A stretch of DNA of 64,000 bases from Brenneria roseae subsp. roseae (lineage in GTDB: Bacteria; Pseudomonadota; Gammaproteobacteria; Enterobacterales; Enterobacteriaceae). Shown piece by piece: positions 39,147-51,205 of the stretch. The stretch is from positions 62,001-126,000 of the forward strand of contig NZ_KZ819025.1 in NCBI RefSeq assembly GCF_003115845.1. Reading direction: 5' to 3'. Every line of letters starts with the position of its first letter. Within the stretch, counting starts at the first letter, position 1. A program made the position numbers and the translations under genes. The notes under the pieces are model-generated. The model was not told the origin of the DNA. It searched no databases and worked only from the letters and a program-made list of their open reading frames with translations.

Positions 39147-39372
39147 TTCCATTAGCCTGATAAGCGTCGCAGGAAGGGCGGGAGTGTATTATTCCGTCTT
39201 TTCCGGCGGCGTTTTATTTTTATCAAATTCGTTGGTGCAGACCAGCCCCGTTGGGCGGTAAATCATTTTTTGCCGTGACATCTTTTCTCATAAATATTAT
39301 GGGCACGTCATGGCAATCTTCTCAGACTGGTGTACCTTCCTGTAATCAAATCCAGTTATTCAGAGCATTTTA

Positions 39373-40575
39373 ATGAAGCAACTGACAATTCTTGGTTCTA
39401 CTGGTTCTATCGGCGTCAGCTCGCTGGCGGTTATTCAGGCAAATCCAGACAAATTTGCAGTCAAAGCGCTGTCGGCCGGACGCAACGTCGAGCTTATGCT
39501 GGAGCAATGCCTGACGTTTCATCCGGCTTACGCCTCAATGGCGGATGAAGTGGCGGCCAAAAGGTTACGCGAACAATTGGCGCAATATGGGTGCCGGACT
39601 GAAGTGTTATCCGGAGAGCAGGCGGCCTGTGAGCTGGCAGCCCTGGATGATGTTGATCAGGTCATGGCGGCGATTGTCGGCGCGGCGGGGTTGTTGCCAA
39701 CGCTGGCGGCCATTCGGGCGGGCAAACAGGTTCTGTTGGCCAATAAAGAGTCTCTGGTTACCTGTGGACGCTTGTTTATGGACGCGGTGGCGCAGAGCAA
39801 TGCAAAGATCCTGCCGATAGACAGCGAACATAATGCGATTTTTCAGAGTTTACCTGAGCAAATTCAGCGGCAGTTAGGCTATTCTTCATTAGCGCAACAC
39901 GGTGTTGAGCGCATTGTCCTGACGGGATCGGGTGGGCCATTTCGCGAAACGGCGATATCGGCGTTGGCGGATGTGACGCCCGATCAGGCTTGTGCGCATC
40001 CGAACTGGTCAATGGGACGTAAAATTTCGGTTGATTCTGCCACCATGATGAACAAAGGGCTGGAATATATCGAAGCCCGCTGGCTGTTTAATGCCTCCGC
40101 GGAACAAATGGAAGTCATCATTCATCCTCAGTCTGTCATTCATTCAATGGTGCGTTATCGTGATGGCAGCGTACTGGCGCAGTTAGGTTCGCCAGATATG
40201 CGAACACCGATCGCGCATGCGATGGCTTACCCCGAGCGAGTCACGTCAGGTGCCAAGGCGCTGGATTTCTGCCAGTTGGGAGCGCTGACGTTTTCCGCAC
40301 CGGACTATGCGCGCTATCCATGTATACAGCTGGCGATAGATGCCTGCAATCATGGTCAGGCGGCGACCACCGCGCTGAATGCTGCCAATGAAATTGCTGT
40401 CGCCGCATTTTTACAGGCACAGATTCGCTTTACGGATATTGCCGCCATTAATCAGCATGTGATGGATCAACTTACATTGCCCGAGCCGGCGAGTGTTGAT
40501 GAGGTTCTTGCTATCGATTTCTGGGCAAGGCAAGCCGCGACGCAAGTGCTGATGCATGGCGGGCAGACTCGATAA
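39373..40575 (+). CDS. ispC: 1-deoxy-D-xylulose 5-phosphate reductoisomerase
   Basis: It commits deoxyxylulose phosphate to the MEP isoprenoid pathway with NADPH. It has 400 residues (E. coli 398). The NADPH-binding [13 protein letters not shown] is at residues 8-20; SEHNAIFQ near 150 and the [19 protein letters not shown] region near 215-235 form the metal and substrate site. It is placed before ispU and cdsA, so isoprenoid supply and undecaprenyl-phosphate synthesis are encoded together. Confidence 0.98.
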   Translation: MKQLTILGSTGSIGVSSLAVIQANPDKFAVKALSAGRNVELMLEQCLTFHPAYASMADEVAAKRLREQLAQYGCRTEVLSGEQAACELAALDDVDQVMAAIVGAAGLLPTLAAIRAGKQVLLANKESLVTCGRLFMDAVAQSNAKILPIDSEHNAIFQSLPEQIQRQLGYSSLAQHGVERIVLTGSGGPFRETAISALADVTPDQACAHPNWSMGRKISVDSATMMNKGLEYIEARWLFNASAEQMEVIIHPQSVIHSMVRYRDGSVLAQLGSPDMRTPIAHAMAYPERVTSGAKALDFCQLGALTFSAPDYARYPCIQLAIDACNHGQAATTALNAANEIAVAAFLQAQIRFTDIAAINQHVMDQLTLPEPASVDEVLAIDFWARQAATQVLMHGGQTR

Positions 40576-40775
40576 CGTATTCAGAAGGCACAATTTGTTC
40601 ATGTGCGGTTGAGGTGGTATAGTCTGCGCCACTCAATGGTCGGCTATGTGACATGCTTAGCGCCGGCGGTAGTATAAAGTTAAGCTGTGATCGTTCACGG
40701 CTTTTTTTGCGCTAACGGGGTCTGATGTTACGGAAGGACTGTTGTATTTCTTACTTGAGGAAATAAGTACGCGTT

Positions 40776-41537
40776 ATGCCGTCCGATAATCAAAAAAATG
40801 CTGATAATCTGTCGTTTGCCAAACCACGGCACGTCGCCATTATCATGGATGGGAATGGCCGCTGGGCGAAAAACCGGGGAAAACTGCGGATCTTTGGTCA
40901 TCAGGCTGGCGTAAAATCTGTGCGTCGGGCGGTGAGTTTTGCCGTTAGTCATGAACTTGATGCATTAACACTTTATGCGTTCAGCAGTGAAAACTGGAAT
41001 CGCCCTGCCCAGGAAGTTACGGCGTTGATGGAGCTTTTTGTCCGGGCGCTGGATAGCGAAGTGAAAAGCCTGCACAAACACAATGTTCGCCTGCGGATCA
41101 TTGGCGATATCAGTCGTTTTAGTCTGCGTTTGCAAGAGCGGATTCATCGTTCGGAAGCGCTTACAAAAAATAATCAGGGCCTGACACTGAATATTGCTGC
41201 GAATTATGGCGGTCGTTGGGATATCATTCAGGGAGTAAGGCGGCTTGCAGAGCAGGTACAGGAAGGAACATTACGTCCTGACAGCATTGATGAAGATTCA
41301 TTATGCCAATATATTTGCCTGAATGAGCTGGCTCCGGTTGATTTGGTGATCAGAACCGGTGGAGAACATCGCATAAGTAACTTTTTGCTGTGGCAAATTG
41401 CTTACGCCGAGCTTTATTTTACCGATGTCCTTTGGCCTGATTTCGATGAACAAGTCTTTGAAGGTGCGCTGAATGCATTTGCACAACGCGAGCGTCGCTT
41501 CGGGGGAACAACACCTATCGATGCTGATGCATCCTAG
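40776..41537 (+). CDS. ispU: Undecaprenyl diphosphate synthase
   Basis: A cis-prenyltransferase (253 residues, the E. coli length) that extends farnesyl diphosphate to the C55 carrier for murein and surface polysaccharides. Catalytic Asp is in [12 protein letters not shown] (about residues 26-37); the C-terminal [15 protein letters not shown] (about 195-209) and RERRFGG complete the site. GAGG lies upstream of the ATG. It is followed by cdsA after 9 bases. The gene is also known as uppS. Confidence 0.98.
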   Translation: MPSDNQKNADNLSFAKPRHVAIIMDGNGRWAKNRGKLRIFGHQAGVKSVRRAVSFAVSHELDALTLYAFSSENWNRPAQEVTALMELFVRALDSEVKSLHKHNVRLRIIGDISRFSLRLQERIHRSEALTKNNQGLTLNIAANYGGRWDIIQGVRRLAEQVQEGTLRPDSIDEDSLCQYICLNELAPVDLVIRTGGEHRISNFLLWQIAYAELYFTDVLWPDFDEQVFEGALNAFAQRERRFGGTTPIDADAS

Positions 41538-41546
41538 GGGGAACTT

Positions 41547-42404
41547 TTGCTGAAGTATCGCCTGATTACTGCTCTAATCTTGATTCCGATTGTTATCGCG
41601 GCATTGTTTTTGTTGCCCCCGCTGGGATTTACGCTGGTTACGCTGGCTGTCTGCATGTTGGCGGCCTGGGAATGGGGACAGCTGTCAGGGTTTGTCACCT
41701 ATGGCCAGCGCCTCTGGTTGGCCATTTTATGTGGTTTTTTACTGGCGCTGATGCTGTTGACCCTTCCGGCATATCATTATTCGGTTCATATCCTGCAAAT
41801 CAGCGCCGCGCTCTGGAGCGCTTTAGTCTGGTGGGGTGTTGCGCTGTTTCTGGTTTTGTCTTATCCCGCTTCCGCATCGCTGTGGCGACATTCCCGCGTT
41901 TTGCGGCTGGTGTTCGGGATCGTGACGATAGTTCCTTTTTTCTGGGGGATGGTCGCACTTCGCCAATATAATTATGATGTGAATCCTTTTACCGGCGCAT
42001 GGTGGTTGTTGTACGTTATGTTGCTGGTGTGGGGGGCAGACAGCGGCGCCTACATGTTTGGCAAACTGTTTGGCAAACGCAAGCTGGCGCCAAAGGTTTC
42101 TCCGGGAAAAACCTGGGAAGGTCTTGTCGGCGGGTTGGTCACATCAGCCGTGATTTCCCTGCTGTTTAGCCACTATGCTCCCTTGACCGTGGCGCCATCA
42201 ACGTTGTTGATTTGTTCTATTGTGGCGGCCCTGGCTTCGGTGCTGGGTGATTTGACCGAAAGTATGTTCAAGCGTGAAGCCGGTATTAAAGACAGTAGTC
42301 ATTTGATCCCCGGACACGGTGGCGTGCTGGATCGTATTGATAGCCTGACAGCAGCCGTACCGGTGTTTTCCTGTCTGATGCTGTTGATATTTAAAGCTGT
42401 TTAG
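41547..42404 (+). CDS. cdsA: Phosphatidate cytidylyltransferase
   Basis: An inner-membrane enzyme that makes CDP-diacylglycerol from CTP and phosphatidic acid, the precursor of all phospholipids here. Its 285 residues equal E. coli CdsA, with eight or so membrane segments and the family signature SxLGDLxES-KRxxGIKDS-HLIPGHGG at about residues 228-258. The start is TTG at 41547 after a GGGGGA ribosome site, as in E. coli. Confidence 0.98.
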   Translation: MLKYRLITALILIPIVIAALFLLPPLGFTLVTLAVCMLAAWEWGQLSGFVTYGQRLWLAILCGFLLALMLLTLPAYHYSVHILQISAALWSALVWWGVALFLVLSYPASASLWRHSRVLRLVFGIVTIVPFFWGMVALRQYNYDVNPFTGAWWLLYVMLLVWGADSGAYMFGKLFGKRKLAPKVSPGKTWEGLVGGLVTSAVISLLFSHYAPLTVAPSTLLICSIVAALASVLGDLTESMFKREAGIKDSSHLIPGHGGVLDRIDSLTAAVPVFSCLMLLIFKAV

Positions 42405-42423
42405 GATGAAACGGTAGAGTATG

Positions 42424-43776
42424 ATGAATTTCCTTTGGAGTCTGGCCGCCTTTATCATCGCACTGGGTGTGTTGATCACCGTGCATGAATTTGGTCACTT
42501 CTGGGTAGCTCGTCGGTGCGGCGTTAAAGTTGAGCGTTTTTCCGTCGGTTTTGGCCGGGCATTGTGGCGCCGCCGGGATCGGCTTGGCACGGAATATGTC
42601 ATCGCGCTAATCCCGCTCGGCGGCTATGTCAAAATGCTCGATGAGCGAGTCGATACCGTCGCACCAGAGCTTCGCCACCAATCATTTAATAGTAAAACTG
42701 TCTGGCAGCGTGCGGCTATCGTCAGCGCGGGCCCTGTTGCCAATTTCCTTTTTGCCATCGTCGCGTATTGGCTGGTATTTATTATCGGTGTACCCGGTGT
42801 GCGGCCCGTGGTTGGTGAAATATTACCCAACTCCATCGCCTCTCAGGCGGAAATGTCAGCGGGAATTGAACTAAAGTCGGTTGATGGTATCGAAACGCCT
42901 GATTGGGATACGGCTCGTCTGGCATTGATCGGTAAGATTGGTAGCCGCGAAGTCGTCATTGACGCTGCGCCTTTAGGTTCCAGCCAGACCGTACGGAAAA
43001 CGCTGGATTTGCGTGATTGGCAGTTTGAGCCTGACAAGCAGGATCCGGTCATGTCTCTGGGGATGGTTCCCCGCGGACCGCAGATTGAGGCAGTATTGAC
43101 TCAGGTTCAGTCAGGATCGGCAGCAGAAAAAGCGGGTTTGCAAGTTGGGGACAGGATAGTTAAAGTCGGCGGGCAGGTGTTGACGCACTGGCGTGATTTT
43201 GTCACTGCCGTGCGTGACAATCCGGAGCAAAGTATTGCGTTGGATGTCGAACGGGGAGGCGTAACGCTGCCTCTGACGCTGACTCCTGACAGTAAACCTG
43301 TTGGCAATGGTAAGGTTGAAGGGCTTGCGGGTGTGTTACCCAAAGTGGCCCCGCTGCCTGAAGAATACAAAACGGTACGTCAGTACGGGCCGTTTAGTGC
43401 CATCTATCAGGCGACGGATAAAACCTGGCAACTGATGAAATTGACCGTCAGTATGTTGGGTAAACTGATAACGGGTGATGTTAAGCTGAATAACCTGAGC
43501 GGTCCGATTTCGATTGCTCAGGGGGCGGGAATGTCAGCAGATTATGGATTGATTTATTATCTGATGTTTTTAGCTTTAATCAGCGTCAATCTGGGGATCA
43601 TCAATCTGTTCCCTCTGCCGGTATTGGATGGTGGACACCTGCTCTTCCTTGCAGTTGAAAAACTGAAGGGCAGGCCGGTTTCTGAGCGTGTGCAGGACTT
43701 TAGTTACCGCATCGGCACTGTGTTGCTGCTGCTGTTAATGGGGCTCGCACTTTTCAATGATTTCTCTCGCCTCTAA
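42424..43776 (+). CDS. rseP: RseP site-2 intramembrane zinc protease
   Basis: It cleaves the anti-sigma factor RseA after DegS, releasing sigma-E, and clears signal-peptide remnants. It has 450 residues with the HEFGH zinc site in the first helix (about residue 22), two PDZ domains (about 125-305) and the second metal ligand in PLPVLDGGH near 400. ATG at 42424 fits the family start; an ATG directly before it (42421) is possible. It is preceded by cdsA and followed by bamA. Confidence 0.97.
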   Translation: MNFLWSLAAFIIALGVLITVHEFGHFWVARRCGVKVERFSVGFGRALWRRRDRLGTEYVIALIPLGGYVKMLDERVDTVAPELRHQSFNSKTVWQRAAIVSAGPVANFLFAIVAYWLVFIIGVPGVRPVVGEILPNSIASQAEMSAGIELKSVDGIETPDWDTARLALIGKIGSREVVIDAAPLGSSQTVRKTLDLRDWQFEPDKQDPVMSLGMVPRGPQIEAVLTQVQSGSAAEKAGLQVGDRIVKVGGQVLTHWRDFVTAVRDNPEQSIALDVERGGVTLPLTLTPDSKPVGNGKVEGLAGVLPKVAPLPEEYKTVRQYGPFSAIYQATDKTWQLMKLTVSMLGKLITGDVKLNNLSGPISIAQGAGMSADYGLIYYLMFLALISVNLGIINLFPLPVLDGGHLLFLAVEKLKGRPVSERVQDFSYRIGTVLLLLLMGLALFNDFSRL

Positions 43777-43811
43777 GCGTGAGATTAGGTTAGGAAAAAC
43801 GCATAACAACG

Positions 43812-46244
43812 ATGGCGATGAAAAAGTTGCTCATAGCGTCGCTGCTGTTCAGCAGCGCCACCGTATACGGTGCAGACGGGTTCGTAGTGAAGGACATTCA
43901 TTTCGAGGGCCTGCAACGGGTTGCCGTCGGTGCGGCATTACTCAGTATGCCTGTCCGCGTTGGTGATACCGTCAGTGATGATGATATCGGTAATACCATC
44001 CGTGCTTTGTTCGCTACCGGAAATTTTGAAGATGTTCGCGTCCTGCGCGATGGCGAAACGCTGATTGTGCAGGTGAAAGAGCGTCCGACAATCGCCAGCG
44101 TCACTTTCTCCGGCAACAAGTCGGTGAAAGACGACATGCTGAAGGAGAATCTGGAAGCCTCTGGCGTGCGCGTCGGCGAAGCGCTGGATCGTACCGCGCT
44201 TTCCAGCATCGAGAAAGGACTGGAAGATTTCTACTACAGCGTGGGTAAATACAGTGCGTCGGTGAAAGCCGTTGTCACGCCGTTGCCTCGTAATCGTGTT
44301 GATCTGAAGCTGGTGTTCACGGAAGGCGTGTCCGCCAAGATTCAGCAAATCAATATCGTCGGTAATAAAGCCTTCAGCTCCGATGAACTGATTTCTCATT
44401 TCCAACTGCGCGATGAAGTGCCGTGGTGGAACGTGGTCGGCGATCGCAAATACCAGAAACAGAAACTGTCCGGCGATTTGGAAACGCTGCGTAGCTTCTA
44501 TCTGGATCGCGGCTATGCCCGCTTCAACATCGATTCGACGCAGGTCAGTCTGACGCCGGATAAAAAAGGCATTTACATTACCATCAACATGACGGAAGGC
44601 GATCAATACAAGCTTTCCGGTGTCGCCGTTAAGGGTAATCTGGCCGGTCATTCTGCGGAAATTGAAGGGCTGACTAAAATCGAGCCCGGTGAATTGTATA
44701 ACGGCACCAAAGTTACCCGTATGGAAGAGGACATCAAAAAGCTTCTGGGCCGCTATGGGTATGCTTATCCGCGTGTTGTCACCCAGCCGGAAATCAATGA
44801 CGCCGATAAGAGCGTGAAACTGAACATCAACGTTGATGCCGGTAATCGCTTCTATGTCCGTCGGGTCCGTTTCGAAGGTAACGATACTTCCAAAGACTCC
44901 GTCCTGCGGCGTGAAATGCGTCAGATGGAAGGCGGCTGGTTAGGTAACGATCTGGTTGAACAGGGTAAAGAGCGTCTTAATCGACTGGGATACTTTGAAA
45001 GCGTTGATGTAGAAACTCAGCGTGTGCCCGGTACTGCCGATCAGGTTGATGTGACTTATAAAGTCAAAGAGCGTAACACGGGGACATTTAACTTCGGCGT
45101 GGGCTTCGGTACTGAAAGCGGCGTCAGCTTCCAGGCGGGTGTCCAGCAGGATAACTGGTTGGGAACCGGCAACTCCGTGGGTATCAGCGGGACGAAAAAC
45201 GATTACCAGACCTATGTTGAACTGTCGCTGACCGATCCGTATTTTACCGTCGATGGCGTTAGCCTCGGCGGCCGTATCTTCTATAACAAGTTTGAAGCAT
45301 ATGATGCGGATCTGTCCGATTATACCAACGTCAGCTATGGCGTCGGCAGTACGTTAGGTTTCCCGATCAACGAAAATAACTCGCTGCGCCTGGGTCTGGA
45401 TTATGTTCATAATGACCTGTCTGACATGAGGCCGCAGGTCGCCATGTGGCGTTATCTGAACTCTGTCGGCGTTAATCCTGAAGTGGTAGTCGAGAACAAT
45501 AAGTCCAGCGCAGATTTTAAAGCGAACGACTTCTTCCTGAATACCGGATGGGCATATAACAATCTGGATCGCGGCTACTTCCCGACCAAAGGTACGCGGG
45601 CTTCCGCCAACGCCAAGGTCGCCATTCCGGGTTCAGACAACGAATACTATAAATTGACGTTTGATTCAGCGACCTATTATCCGCTGACCGACAGCGGTAA
45701 GTGGGTCGTTATGGGAAGAGGCCGCGCGGGTTATGCGGATGGCCTGGGCGGAAAAGAAGTGCCATTCTATGACAACTTCTACGCCGGTGGCTCCAGTACG
45801 GTACGTGGCTTCCAGTCAAATACCATTGGGCCTAAAGCGGCATACTATAAATGCCAGACTCCGCTGCCAGATTCTTATGCCAACTGCCCGATAGATTCAA
45901 GCAATCTGGACGATGCGGTCGGCGGTAACGCCATGGCGGTTCTGAGTGCCGAGCTGATCGTACCGACACCGTTTATCAGTGACAAGTATGCCAGTTCAGT
46001 ACGTACGTCGTTGTTTGTCGATGGTGGTACCGTCTGGGATACCAACTGGAAAAATACGGACGCCACATTGGCCGCAGGCGTTCCTGATTACAGCAAACCG
46101 AACAATTTCCGTATTTCCAGCGGGATCGCTTTGCAATGGATGTCTCCGCTTGGGCCATTGGTGTTCTCCTATGCCCAGCCGGTCAAAAAATACGATGGAG
46201 ACAAGTCGGAGCAGTTCCAGTTTAATATTGGCAAAACCTGGTAA
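43812..46244 (+). CDS. bamA: Outer membrane protein assembly factor BamA
   Basis: The Omp85 beta-barrel insertase of the BAM complex. It has 810 residues, the E. coli length. The signal peptide ends near VYGA-DG. Five POTRA domains cover about residues 24-420 and a 16-strand barrel the rest, with the VRGF motif of loop 6 ([11 protein letters not shown] near 660) and a C-terminal aromatic beta-signal ending in Trp. Surface loops, e.g. around residues 540-560 and 680-700, differ from E. coli, as is usual for exposed loops under phage or bacteriocin selection. Confidence 0.98.
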   Translation: MAMKKLLIASLLFSSATVYGADGFVVKDIHFEGLQRVAVGAALLSMPVRVGDTVSDDDIGNTIRALFATGNFEDVRVLRDGETLIVQVKERPTIASVTFSGNKSVKDDMLKENLEASGVRVGEALDRTALSSIEKGLEDFYYSVGKYSASVKAVVTPLPRNRVDLKLVFTEGVSAKIQQINIVGNKAFSSDELISHFQLRDEVPWWNVVGDRKYQKQKLSGDLETLRSFYLDRGYARFNIDSTQVSLTPDKKGIYITINMTEGDQYKLSGVAVKGNLAGHSAEIEGLTKIEPGELYNGTKVTRMEEDIKKLLGRYGYAYPRVVTQPEINDADKSVKLNINVDAGNRFYVRRVRFEGNDTSKDSVLRREMRQMEGGWLGNDLVEQGKERLNRLGYFESVDVETQRVPGTADQVDVTYKVKERNTGTFNFGVGFGTESGVSFQAGVQQDNWLGTGNSVGISGTKNDYQTYVELSLTDPYFTVDGVSLGGRIFYNKFEAYDADLSDYTNVSYGVGSTLGFPINENNSLRLGLDYVHNDLSDMRPQVAMWRYLNSVGVNPEVVVENNKSSADFKANDFFLNTGWAYNNLDRGYFPTKGTRASANAKVAIPGSDNEYYKLTFDSATYYPLTDSGKWVVMGRGRAGYADGLGGKEVPFYDNFYAGGSSTVRGFQSNTIGPKAAYYKCQTPLPDSYANCPIDSSNLDDAVGGNAMAVLSAELIVPTPFISDKYASSVRTSLFVDGGTVWDTNWKNTDATLAAGVPDYSKPNNFRISSGIALQWMSPLGPLVFSYAQPVKKYDGDKSEQFQFNIGKTW

Positions 46245-46372
46245 TGTGACGTCGGCAGGTCGTATGCAAGACAAATCGCATGGCGGGCATAGCCAGGAAT
46301 CCTGATAATGCTATGACGCTATGCACATTGAATGTGTTAAGACACAATTTAGGTTAGGTTGAGGAGTTTATA

Positions 46373-46870
46373 GTGAAAAAGTGGTTGTGTGCCGCAGGCC
46401 TCGGTTTAGCATTGGCTGCATCTGCAAGCGTTCAGGCTGCCGACAAGATCGCGGTTGTTAACGTATCCAGCATTTTCCAGCAGTTGCCGCAGCGTGAAAC
46501 GGTAGCTAAACAGCTTGAAAATGAATTCAAAGGCCGTGCTTCCGAATTGCAATCAATGGAAAACGATTTGCAGTCTAAAATGCAGAAGCTTCAGCGTGAC
46601 GGTTCTACCATGAAGGCGAGCGATCGCAGCAAAATGGAAAAAGACGTCATGGCTCAGCGCGAACAGTTCTCTACCAAAGCGCAGGCTTTCGATCAGGACA
46701 ACCGCCGCCGCCAGATGGAAGAGCGCAATAAAATCCTGAGCCGCATTCAGGACGCGGTAAAAGCGGTTGCCAGCAAAGAAGGTTATGATGTTGTGATTGA
46801 CGCTAACGCGGTGGCGTATGCCGCCAATGCAAAAGACATTACTGCCGATGTGCTGAAACAGGTTAAATAA
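46373..46870 (+). CDS. skp: Periplasmic chaperone Skp
   Basis: A trimeric periplasmic chaperone that holds unfolded outer-membrane proteins. It has 165 residues with a cleavable signal peptide (cleavage near VQAA-DK) and a long charged helical region (about residues 55-130) that forms the tentacles. It starts at GTG 46373, with GAGGAG 7 bases upstream. Family: OmpH/HlpA. Located between bamA and lpxD. Confidence 0.97.
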   Translation: MKKWLCAAGLGLALAASASVQAADKIAVVNVSSIFQQLPQRETVAKQLENEFKGRASELQSMENDLQSKMQKLQRDGSTMKASDRSKMEKDVMAQREQFSTKAQAFDQDNRRRQMEERNKILSRIQDAVKAVASKEGYDVVIDANAVAYAANAKDITADVLKQVK

Positions 46871-46873
46871 ACC

Positions 46874-47896
46874 ATGTATTCAATTCGACTGGGTGATTTA
46901 GCCCAACAGTTGGATGCACAATTACACGGTGATGGCGATCTCGTCATCACCGGTGTTGCTTCTATGCATTCGGCAAAGTCAGGACAGATTACGTTTCTGT
47001 CTGACAGTCGCTATCGTGAGCAATTGACAGGGGCTCAGGCCTCCGCCGTCGTGCTGACTGAAGCGGATTTACCATACTGTCAGGTTGCTGCGCTGGTAGT
47101 GAAAACCCCCTATCTGACCTATGCGCGTATGGCGCAATTGATGGATACCACACCACCACCGGCGGCGGATATCGCCCCCAGCGCGGTGATTGCGCCAGAT
47201 GCCGTATTAGGCAAGCAGGTCGCGATTGGCGCGAATGCGGTGATTGAGTCCGGTGCGCAGCTGGGAGACGGTGTTATCATCGGCCCGGGCTGTTTTATCG
47301 GTAAACATGCCCGCATCGGCGCCGGTACCCGGCTTTGGGCGAATGTGACGATTTATCATAACGTTGAACTGGGCGAACAGTGCCTGATTCAGTCTGGCGC
47401 GGTGATTGGTTCTGACGGTTTTGGCTATGCCAACGACCGCGGCAACTGGATCAAAATCCCGCAGCTGGGAACCGTCAGAATTGGCGATCGGGTTGAAATC
47501 GGCGCAAGCACGACGATCGATCGCGGCGCCTTGGATGATACCATCATCGGCAATGGTGTAATTATTGATAACCAGTGTCAGATTGCGCACAACGTTGTGA
47601 TTGGCGACAATACCGCGGTGGCGGGTGGCGTCATTATGGCGGGCAGTCTGAAAATTGGCCGTTATTGCATGATCGGTGGCGCCAGTGTGATTAATGGACA
47701 CATGGAGATCTGCGATAAAGTCACTGTGACAGGAATGGGTATGGTCATGAGACCAATCACTGAACCTGGGGTATACTCTTCAGGTATTCCGTTACAGCCT
47801 AATAAAGTTTGGCGTAAGACCGCAGCGCTGGTGATGAATATTGATGATATAAGCAAACGGTTAAAAGCCGTTGAACGAAAAGTCGATCATAATTAG
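46874..47896 (+). CDS. lpxD: UDP-3-O-(3-hydroxymyristoyl)glucosamine N-acyltransferase
   Basis: The third step of lipid A synthesis: it adds a second hydroxyacyl chain from acyl-ACP. It has 340 residues (E. coli 341) with an N-terminal uridine-binding domain (about 1-100) and a left-handed beta-helix of hexapeptide repeats (about 105-300). The catalytic His is in the QIAHNVVIG segment near residue 239. It starts 3 bases after skp. Confidence 0.98.
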   Translation: MYSIRLGDLAQQLDAQLHGDGDLVITGVASMHSAKSGQITFLSDSRYREQLTGAQASAVVLTEADLPYCQVAALVVKTPYLTYARMAQLMDTTPPPAADIAPSAVIAPDAVLGKQVAIGANAVIESGAQLGDGVIIGPGCFIGKHARIGAGTRLWANVTIYHNVELGEQCLIQSGAVIGSDGFGYANDRGNWIKIPQLGTVRIGDRVEIGASTTIDRGALDDTIIGNGVIIDNQCQIAHNVVIGDNTAVAGGVIMAGSLKIGRYCMIGGASVINGHMEICDKVTVTGMGMVMRPITEPGVYSSGIPLQPNKVWRKTAALVMNIDDISKRLKAVERKVDHN

Positions 47897-47942
47897 CCGC
47901 TGGCGTTTTGTTTCATAGGATGTAAACATACTGGATGAGAAG

Positions 47943-48091
47943 CGTATAGTCTGAGCTAAACGTATAGTCTGGATGTAAAACGTCCGGGTGCAAGCGAGCG
48001 ATCTTTCATCAGATAATGTTCGCGTACCAGCGTACGAATCCTTATTTGCGGCCTGCCTGAAGATCCCCCCTTTTAGGGTCTGAGCAGGCCG
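47943..48091 (+). other. lpxD-fabZ spacer with tandem repeats and a long hairpin
   Basis: An 11-base direct repeat, CGTATAGTCTG, occurs at 47943-47953 and 47961-47971. Further on CGGCCTGC (48049-48056) pairs with GCAGGCCG (48084-48091), and an inner AGATCCC/GGGTCT pairing extends it to a long hairpin. No T run follows. It may modulate read-through into fabZ. Confidence 0.45.
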
Positions 48092-48131
48092 TGTTGTTGA
48101 TGGCATCAGTTTTATGGACAGGAAGAGTATT

Positions 48132-48587
48132 TTGACTACTGACACTCATACTCTGAATATTGAAGAGATCTTAGAATTATTACCGCATCGTTTCCCGTTT
48201 TTGCTGGTCGATCGTGTATTGGATTTTGAAAAAGGGAAATTTTTACGGGCGGTGAAAAACGTTTCTTTCAATGAACCCTTCTTTCAGGGACATTTCCCAG
48301 GGAAACCCATTTTTCCTGGCGTGTTGATTTTGGAAGCCATGGCTCAGGCAACTGGTATTCTGGCGTTTAAAAGCGTTGGTAAACTGGAGCCTGGCGAGCT
48401 GTACTATTTCGCGGCTGTGGACGAGGCGCGCTTTAAGCGTCCTGTACAGCCAGGGGATCAAATGATCCTGGAGGTTGAATTTATTAAAGAGCGTCGCGGA
48501 GTTGCACGCTTTAAAGGTGTCGCCAAAGTTGATGGTGAAGTGGCCTGTGAAGCGTCAATGATGTGTGCTCGTCGTCGGGAGGCCTGA
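48132..48587 (+). CDS. fabZ: 3-hydroxyacyl-[acyl-carrier-protein] dehydratase FabZ
   Basis: It dehydrates beta-hydroxyacyl-ACP in fatty-acid elongation and so competes with lipid A synthesis for hydroxymyristoyl-ACP. The hot-dog fold shows [14 protein letters not shown], then the catalytic His in [13 protein letters not shown] and Glu in LILEAMAQ. The TTG start at 48132, after GGAAGAG, gives 151 residues, the E. coli length; the ATG at 48114 would add six. lpxA follows almost directly. Confidence 0.97.
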   Translation: MTTDTHTLNIEEILELLPHRFPFLLVDRVLDFEKGKFLRAVKNVSFNEPFFQGHFPGKPIFPGVLILEAMAQATGILAFKSVGKLEPGELYYFAAVDEARFKRPVQPGDQMILEVEFIKERRGVARFKGVAKVDGEVACEASMMCARRREA

Positions 48588-48591
48588 TAAC

Positions 48592-49380
48592 GTGATTGAT
48601 CAAACCGCCTTTATTCACCCCAGTTCCATTGTTGAAGACGGTGCCATTATTGGCGCCGGCGCTCATATTGGCCCATTCTGCTATATCGGTTCTCAGGTTG
48701 AGATCGGTGCGGGGACGGTGCTGAAATCGCATGTTGTGGTTAATGGCATTACCAAGATTGGCCGCGATAACGAAATCTATCAATTCGCCTCAATTGGCGA
48801 GGTGAATCAGGATCTGAAATACGCAGGAGAACCGACTCGCGTTGAGATCGGCGATCGTAACCGTATTCGTGAAAGCGTCACGATCCACCGTGGTACCGAG
48901 CAGGGAGGTGGGTTGACTAAAGTCGGCAGCGATAATCTGTTGATGATCAACACGCATATCGCGCACGACTGCGTCATTGGCAATCGTTGTATTCTGGCTA
49001 ATAACGCGACGCTGGGCGGACACGTTTCCGTTGATGATTTTGCCATCATCGGTGGTATGACGGCGGTGCATCAGTTCTGTATTATCGGCGCGCACGTCAT
49101 GGTTGGCGGTTGCTCTGGCGTCGCGCAGGACGTTCCGCCTTATGTGATTGCGCAAGGTAACCATGCCACGCCGTTTGGTCTGAATATCGAAGGACTGAAG
49201 CGTCGCGGCTTTGAGAAAGACACTCAGCATGCCATTCGCGCTGCTTATAAACTGATTTACCGCAGCGGAAAAACGCTGGATGAGGTAAAACCGGAAATCG
49301 AAGCGCTGGCGGTGGAACATCCCGCGGTACAGGCGTTTATTGATTTCTTCGCGCGTTCAACCCGCGGTATTATCCGTTAA
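48592..49380 (+). CDS. lpxA: UDP-N-acetylglucosamine O-acyltransferase
   Basis: The first step of lipid A synthesis, transferring hydroxymyristate to UDP-GlcNAc. It has 262 residues as in E. coli: beta-helix of hexapeptide repeats (about 1-190) with the catalytic His in MTAVHQFC... near residue 160 and the conserved IHRGT segment, then a helical C-terminus. A GTG start at 48592, with GGGAGG 10 bases upstream, is preferred; the longer frame overlaps fabZ. Confidence 0.98.
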   Translation: MIDQTAFIHPSSIVEDGAIIGAGAHIGPFCYIGSQVEIGAGTVLKSHVVVNGITKIGRDNEIYQFASIGEVNQDLKYAGEPTRVEIGDRNRIRESVTIHRGTEQGGGLTKVGSDNLLMINTHIAHDCVIGNRCILANNATLGGHVSVDDFAIIGGMTAVHQFCIIGAHVMVGGCSGVAQDVPPYVIAQGNHATPFGLNIEGLKRRGFEKDTQHAIRAAYKLIYRSGKTLDEVKPEIEALAVEHPAVQAFIDFFARSTRGIIR

Positions 49381-49383
49381 TCT

Positions 49384-50532
49384 ATGTCAGAACGTCCTGT
49401 CGTTATCGGATTGGTCGCCGGAGAAACTTCCGGCGATATTCTTGGCGCGGGGTTGATTCGCGCGCTGAAAGCTCAGGTGCCCAACGCTCGTTTTGTCGGC
49501 GTCGCCGGGCCTCGTATGCAGGCTGAAGGTTGCGAAGCCTGGTACGAAATGGAAGAACTGGCCGTGATGGGCATCGTTGAGGTGCTTGAGCGATTGCCAC
49601 GTCTGCTCAAAATTCGCCGGGATTTGACCCGGCGTTTCACCGAACTCAAGCCTGATGTTTTCGTCGGGATTGACGCGCCCGATTTTAATATTACGCTGGA
49701 AGGTAATCTGAAACAGCGTGGTATCAGTACGATTCATTATGTCAGCCCGTCTGTCTGGGCCTGGCGTCAAAAACGCGTTTTCAAAATAGGTAAAGCGACC
49801 AATCTGGTTCTGGCGTTTCTTCCTTTTGAAAAAGCGTTTTACGATCGTTTCAACGTTCCCTGCCGTTTTATCGGTCATACCATGGCGGATGCGATGCCTT
49901 TGCATCCAGACAAAATGGCGGCGCGAGCGACATTGGGCGTTGGGCCGGATGCCCTGTGTCTGGCGTTGCTGCCGGGCAGCCGCGGTGCGGAAGTCGAAAT
50001 GCTGAGCGCGGATTTTCTTCATACGGCAGCGCTGCTGAGACAGCGATTTCCCGCGCTGGAAATTGTGGTGCCGCTGGTTAACGGAAAACGTCGTGAGCAG
50101 TTTGAGCGGATAAAGAATACGGTTGCGCCTGATTTACCGGTGCATATGCTGGATGGTCAGGCCCGTGAAGCGATGATCGCCAGCGATGCCGCACTACTGG
50201 CATCAGGAACGGCGGCGCTGGAGTGTATGCTGGCAAAATGTCCGATGGTGGTGGGGTATCGTATGAAACCTTTCACCTTCTGGCTGGCGCGGAAACTGGT
50301 GAAAACGCCGTGGGTGTCCTTGCCAAATCTGCTGGCTGGGCGAGAACTGGTGACGGAACTGCTACAGACCGATTGCACACCGGATAAGCTGGCCGAGGCG
50401 CTGCTCCCATGGCTGACGGATGCGGATAAGACCGCGGAACTGCAAACCACATTTTTAGCGTTGCACCAGCAAATTCGTTGCAACGCGGACGAGCAGGCGG
50501 CTCAGGCCGTACTGGAATTAGTGAAATCATGA
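49384..50532 (+). CDS. lpxB: Lipid-A-disaccharide synthase
   Basis: A GT-B glycosyltransferase (382 residues, as in E. coli) of CAZy family GT19 that joins UDP-diacylglucosamine and lipid X. Visible are [13 protein letters not shown] at the N-terminus, [13 protein letters not shown] near residue 92, [10 protein letters not shown] near 195 and SGTAALE near 277. It starts 3 bases after lpxA and overlaps rnhB by 4 bases (ATGA). Confidence 0.98.
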   Translation: MSERPVVIGLVAGETSGDILGAGLIRALKAQVPNARFVGVAGPRMQAEGCEAWYEMEELAVMGIVEVLERLPRLLKIRRDLTRRFTELKPDVFVGIDAPDFNITLEGNLKQRGISTIHYVSPSVWAWRQKRVFKIGKATNLVLAFLPFEKAFYDRFNVPCRFIGHTMADAMPLHPDKMAARATLGVGPDALCLALLPGSRGAEVEMLSADFLHTAALLRQRFPALEIVVPLVNGKRREQFERIKNTVAPDLPVHMLDGQAREAMIASDAALLASGTAALECMLAKCPMVVGYRMKPFTFWLARKLVKTPWVSLPNLLAGRELVTELLQTDCTPDKLAEALLPWLTDADKTAELQTTFLALHQQIRCNADEQAAQAVLELVKS

Positions 50533-51125
50533 ATGAGATGTTTATCTACCCGCAGGCGCACTGCATTGCGGGGGTTGATGAAGTAGGGCGCGGGCCGTTG
50601 GTTGGCGCGGTGGTTACCGCCGCGGTTATCCTCGACCCTTCCCGGCCGATTATCGGTTTGGCTGATTCAAAGCAGCTGAGTGAAAAACGTCGGCGGGCGC
50701 TTTATGATGAAATCAAAGAGAAAGCATTGTCCTGGAGCCTGGGACGGGCCGAGCCTGAAGAAATCGATCGTTTGAATATTTTGCACGCCACCATGTTGGC
50801 CATGCAGCGTGCCGTTGCCGGACTGGCAATCACACCTGATTTTGTTCTGATCGATGGTAATCGTTGTCCTGCGCTCGCCATGCCATCCCAGGCAGTGGTA
50901 AAAGGGGATAGCCGTGTTGCGGAAATCAGTGCAGCGTCGATTATGGCGAAGGTCACACGCGATCGTGAGATGGTGGAACTGGATAAACGTTTTCCGGCTT
51001 ACGGTTTTGCACAACATAAAGGGTATCCAACCGCGTTTCATTTAGAGAAACTGGCGGCTTTGGGCGCAACCGAATTTCACCGTCGGAGTTTCGCGCCAGT
51101 AAAACGGGCGTTGGGATTGGCGTAG
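50529..51125 (+). CDS. rnhB: Ribonuclease HII
   Basis: It removes ribonucleotides from DNA, cutting 5' of a single ribonucleotide in duplex DNA. It has 198 residues (E. coli 198). The acidic active site is seen in [12 protein letters not shown] (about residues 14-25), LIDGN near 107 and the [14 protein letters not shown] segment near 136. ATG at 50529 overlaps the lpxB stop; a second ATG 9 bases later is possible. Confidence 0.98.
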   Translation: MNEMFIYPQAHCIAGVDEVGRGPLVGAVVTAAVILDPSRPIIGLADSKQLSEKRRRALYDEIKEKALSWSLGRAEPEEIDRLNILHATMLAMQRAVAGLAITPDFVLIDGNRCPALAMPSQAVVKGDSRVAEISAASIMAKVTRDREMVELDKRFPAYGFAQHKGYPTAFHLEKLAALGATEFHRRSFAPVKRALGLA

Positions 51126-51205
51126 AACGCCATCATCATTCACTCTCGGCGCGGCGATATGTCTAATTGCCGCGCCGACTAATCGATAAATTCTGGGATC
51201 TGGAG

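Noticed and set aside
43938-44651. 237-codon minus-strand ORF opposite bamA
   Set aside because: Shadow of the POTRA-coding region; no ribosome site or family signature.
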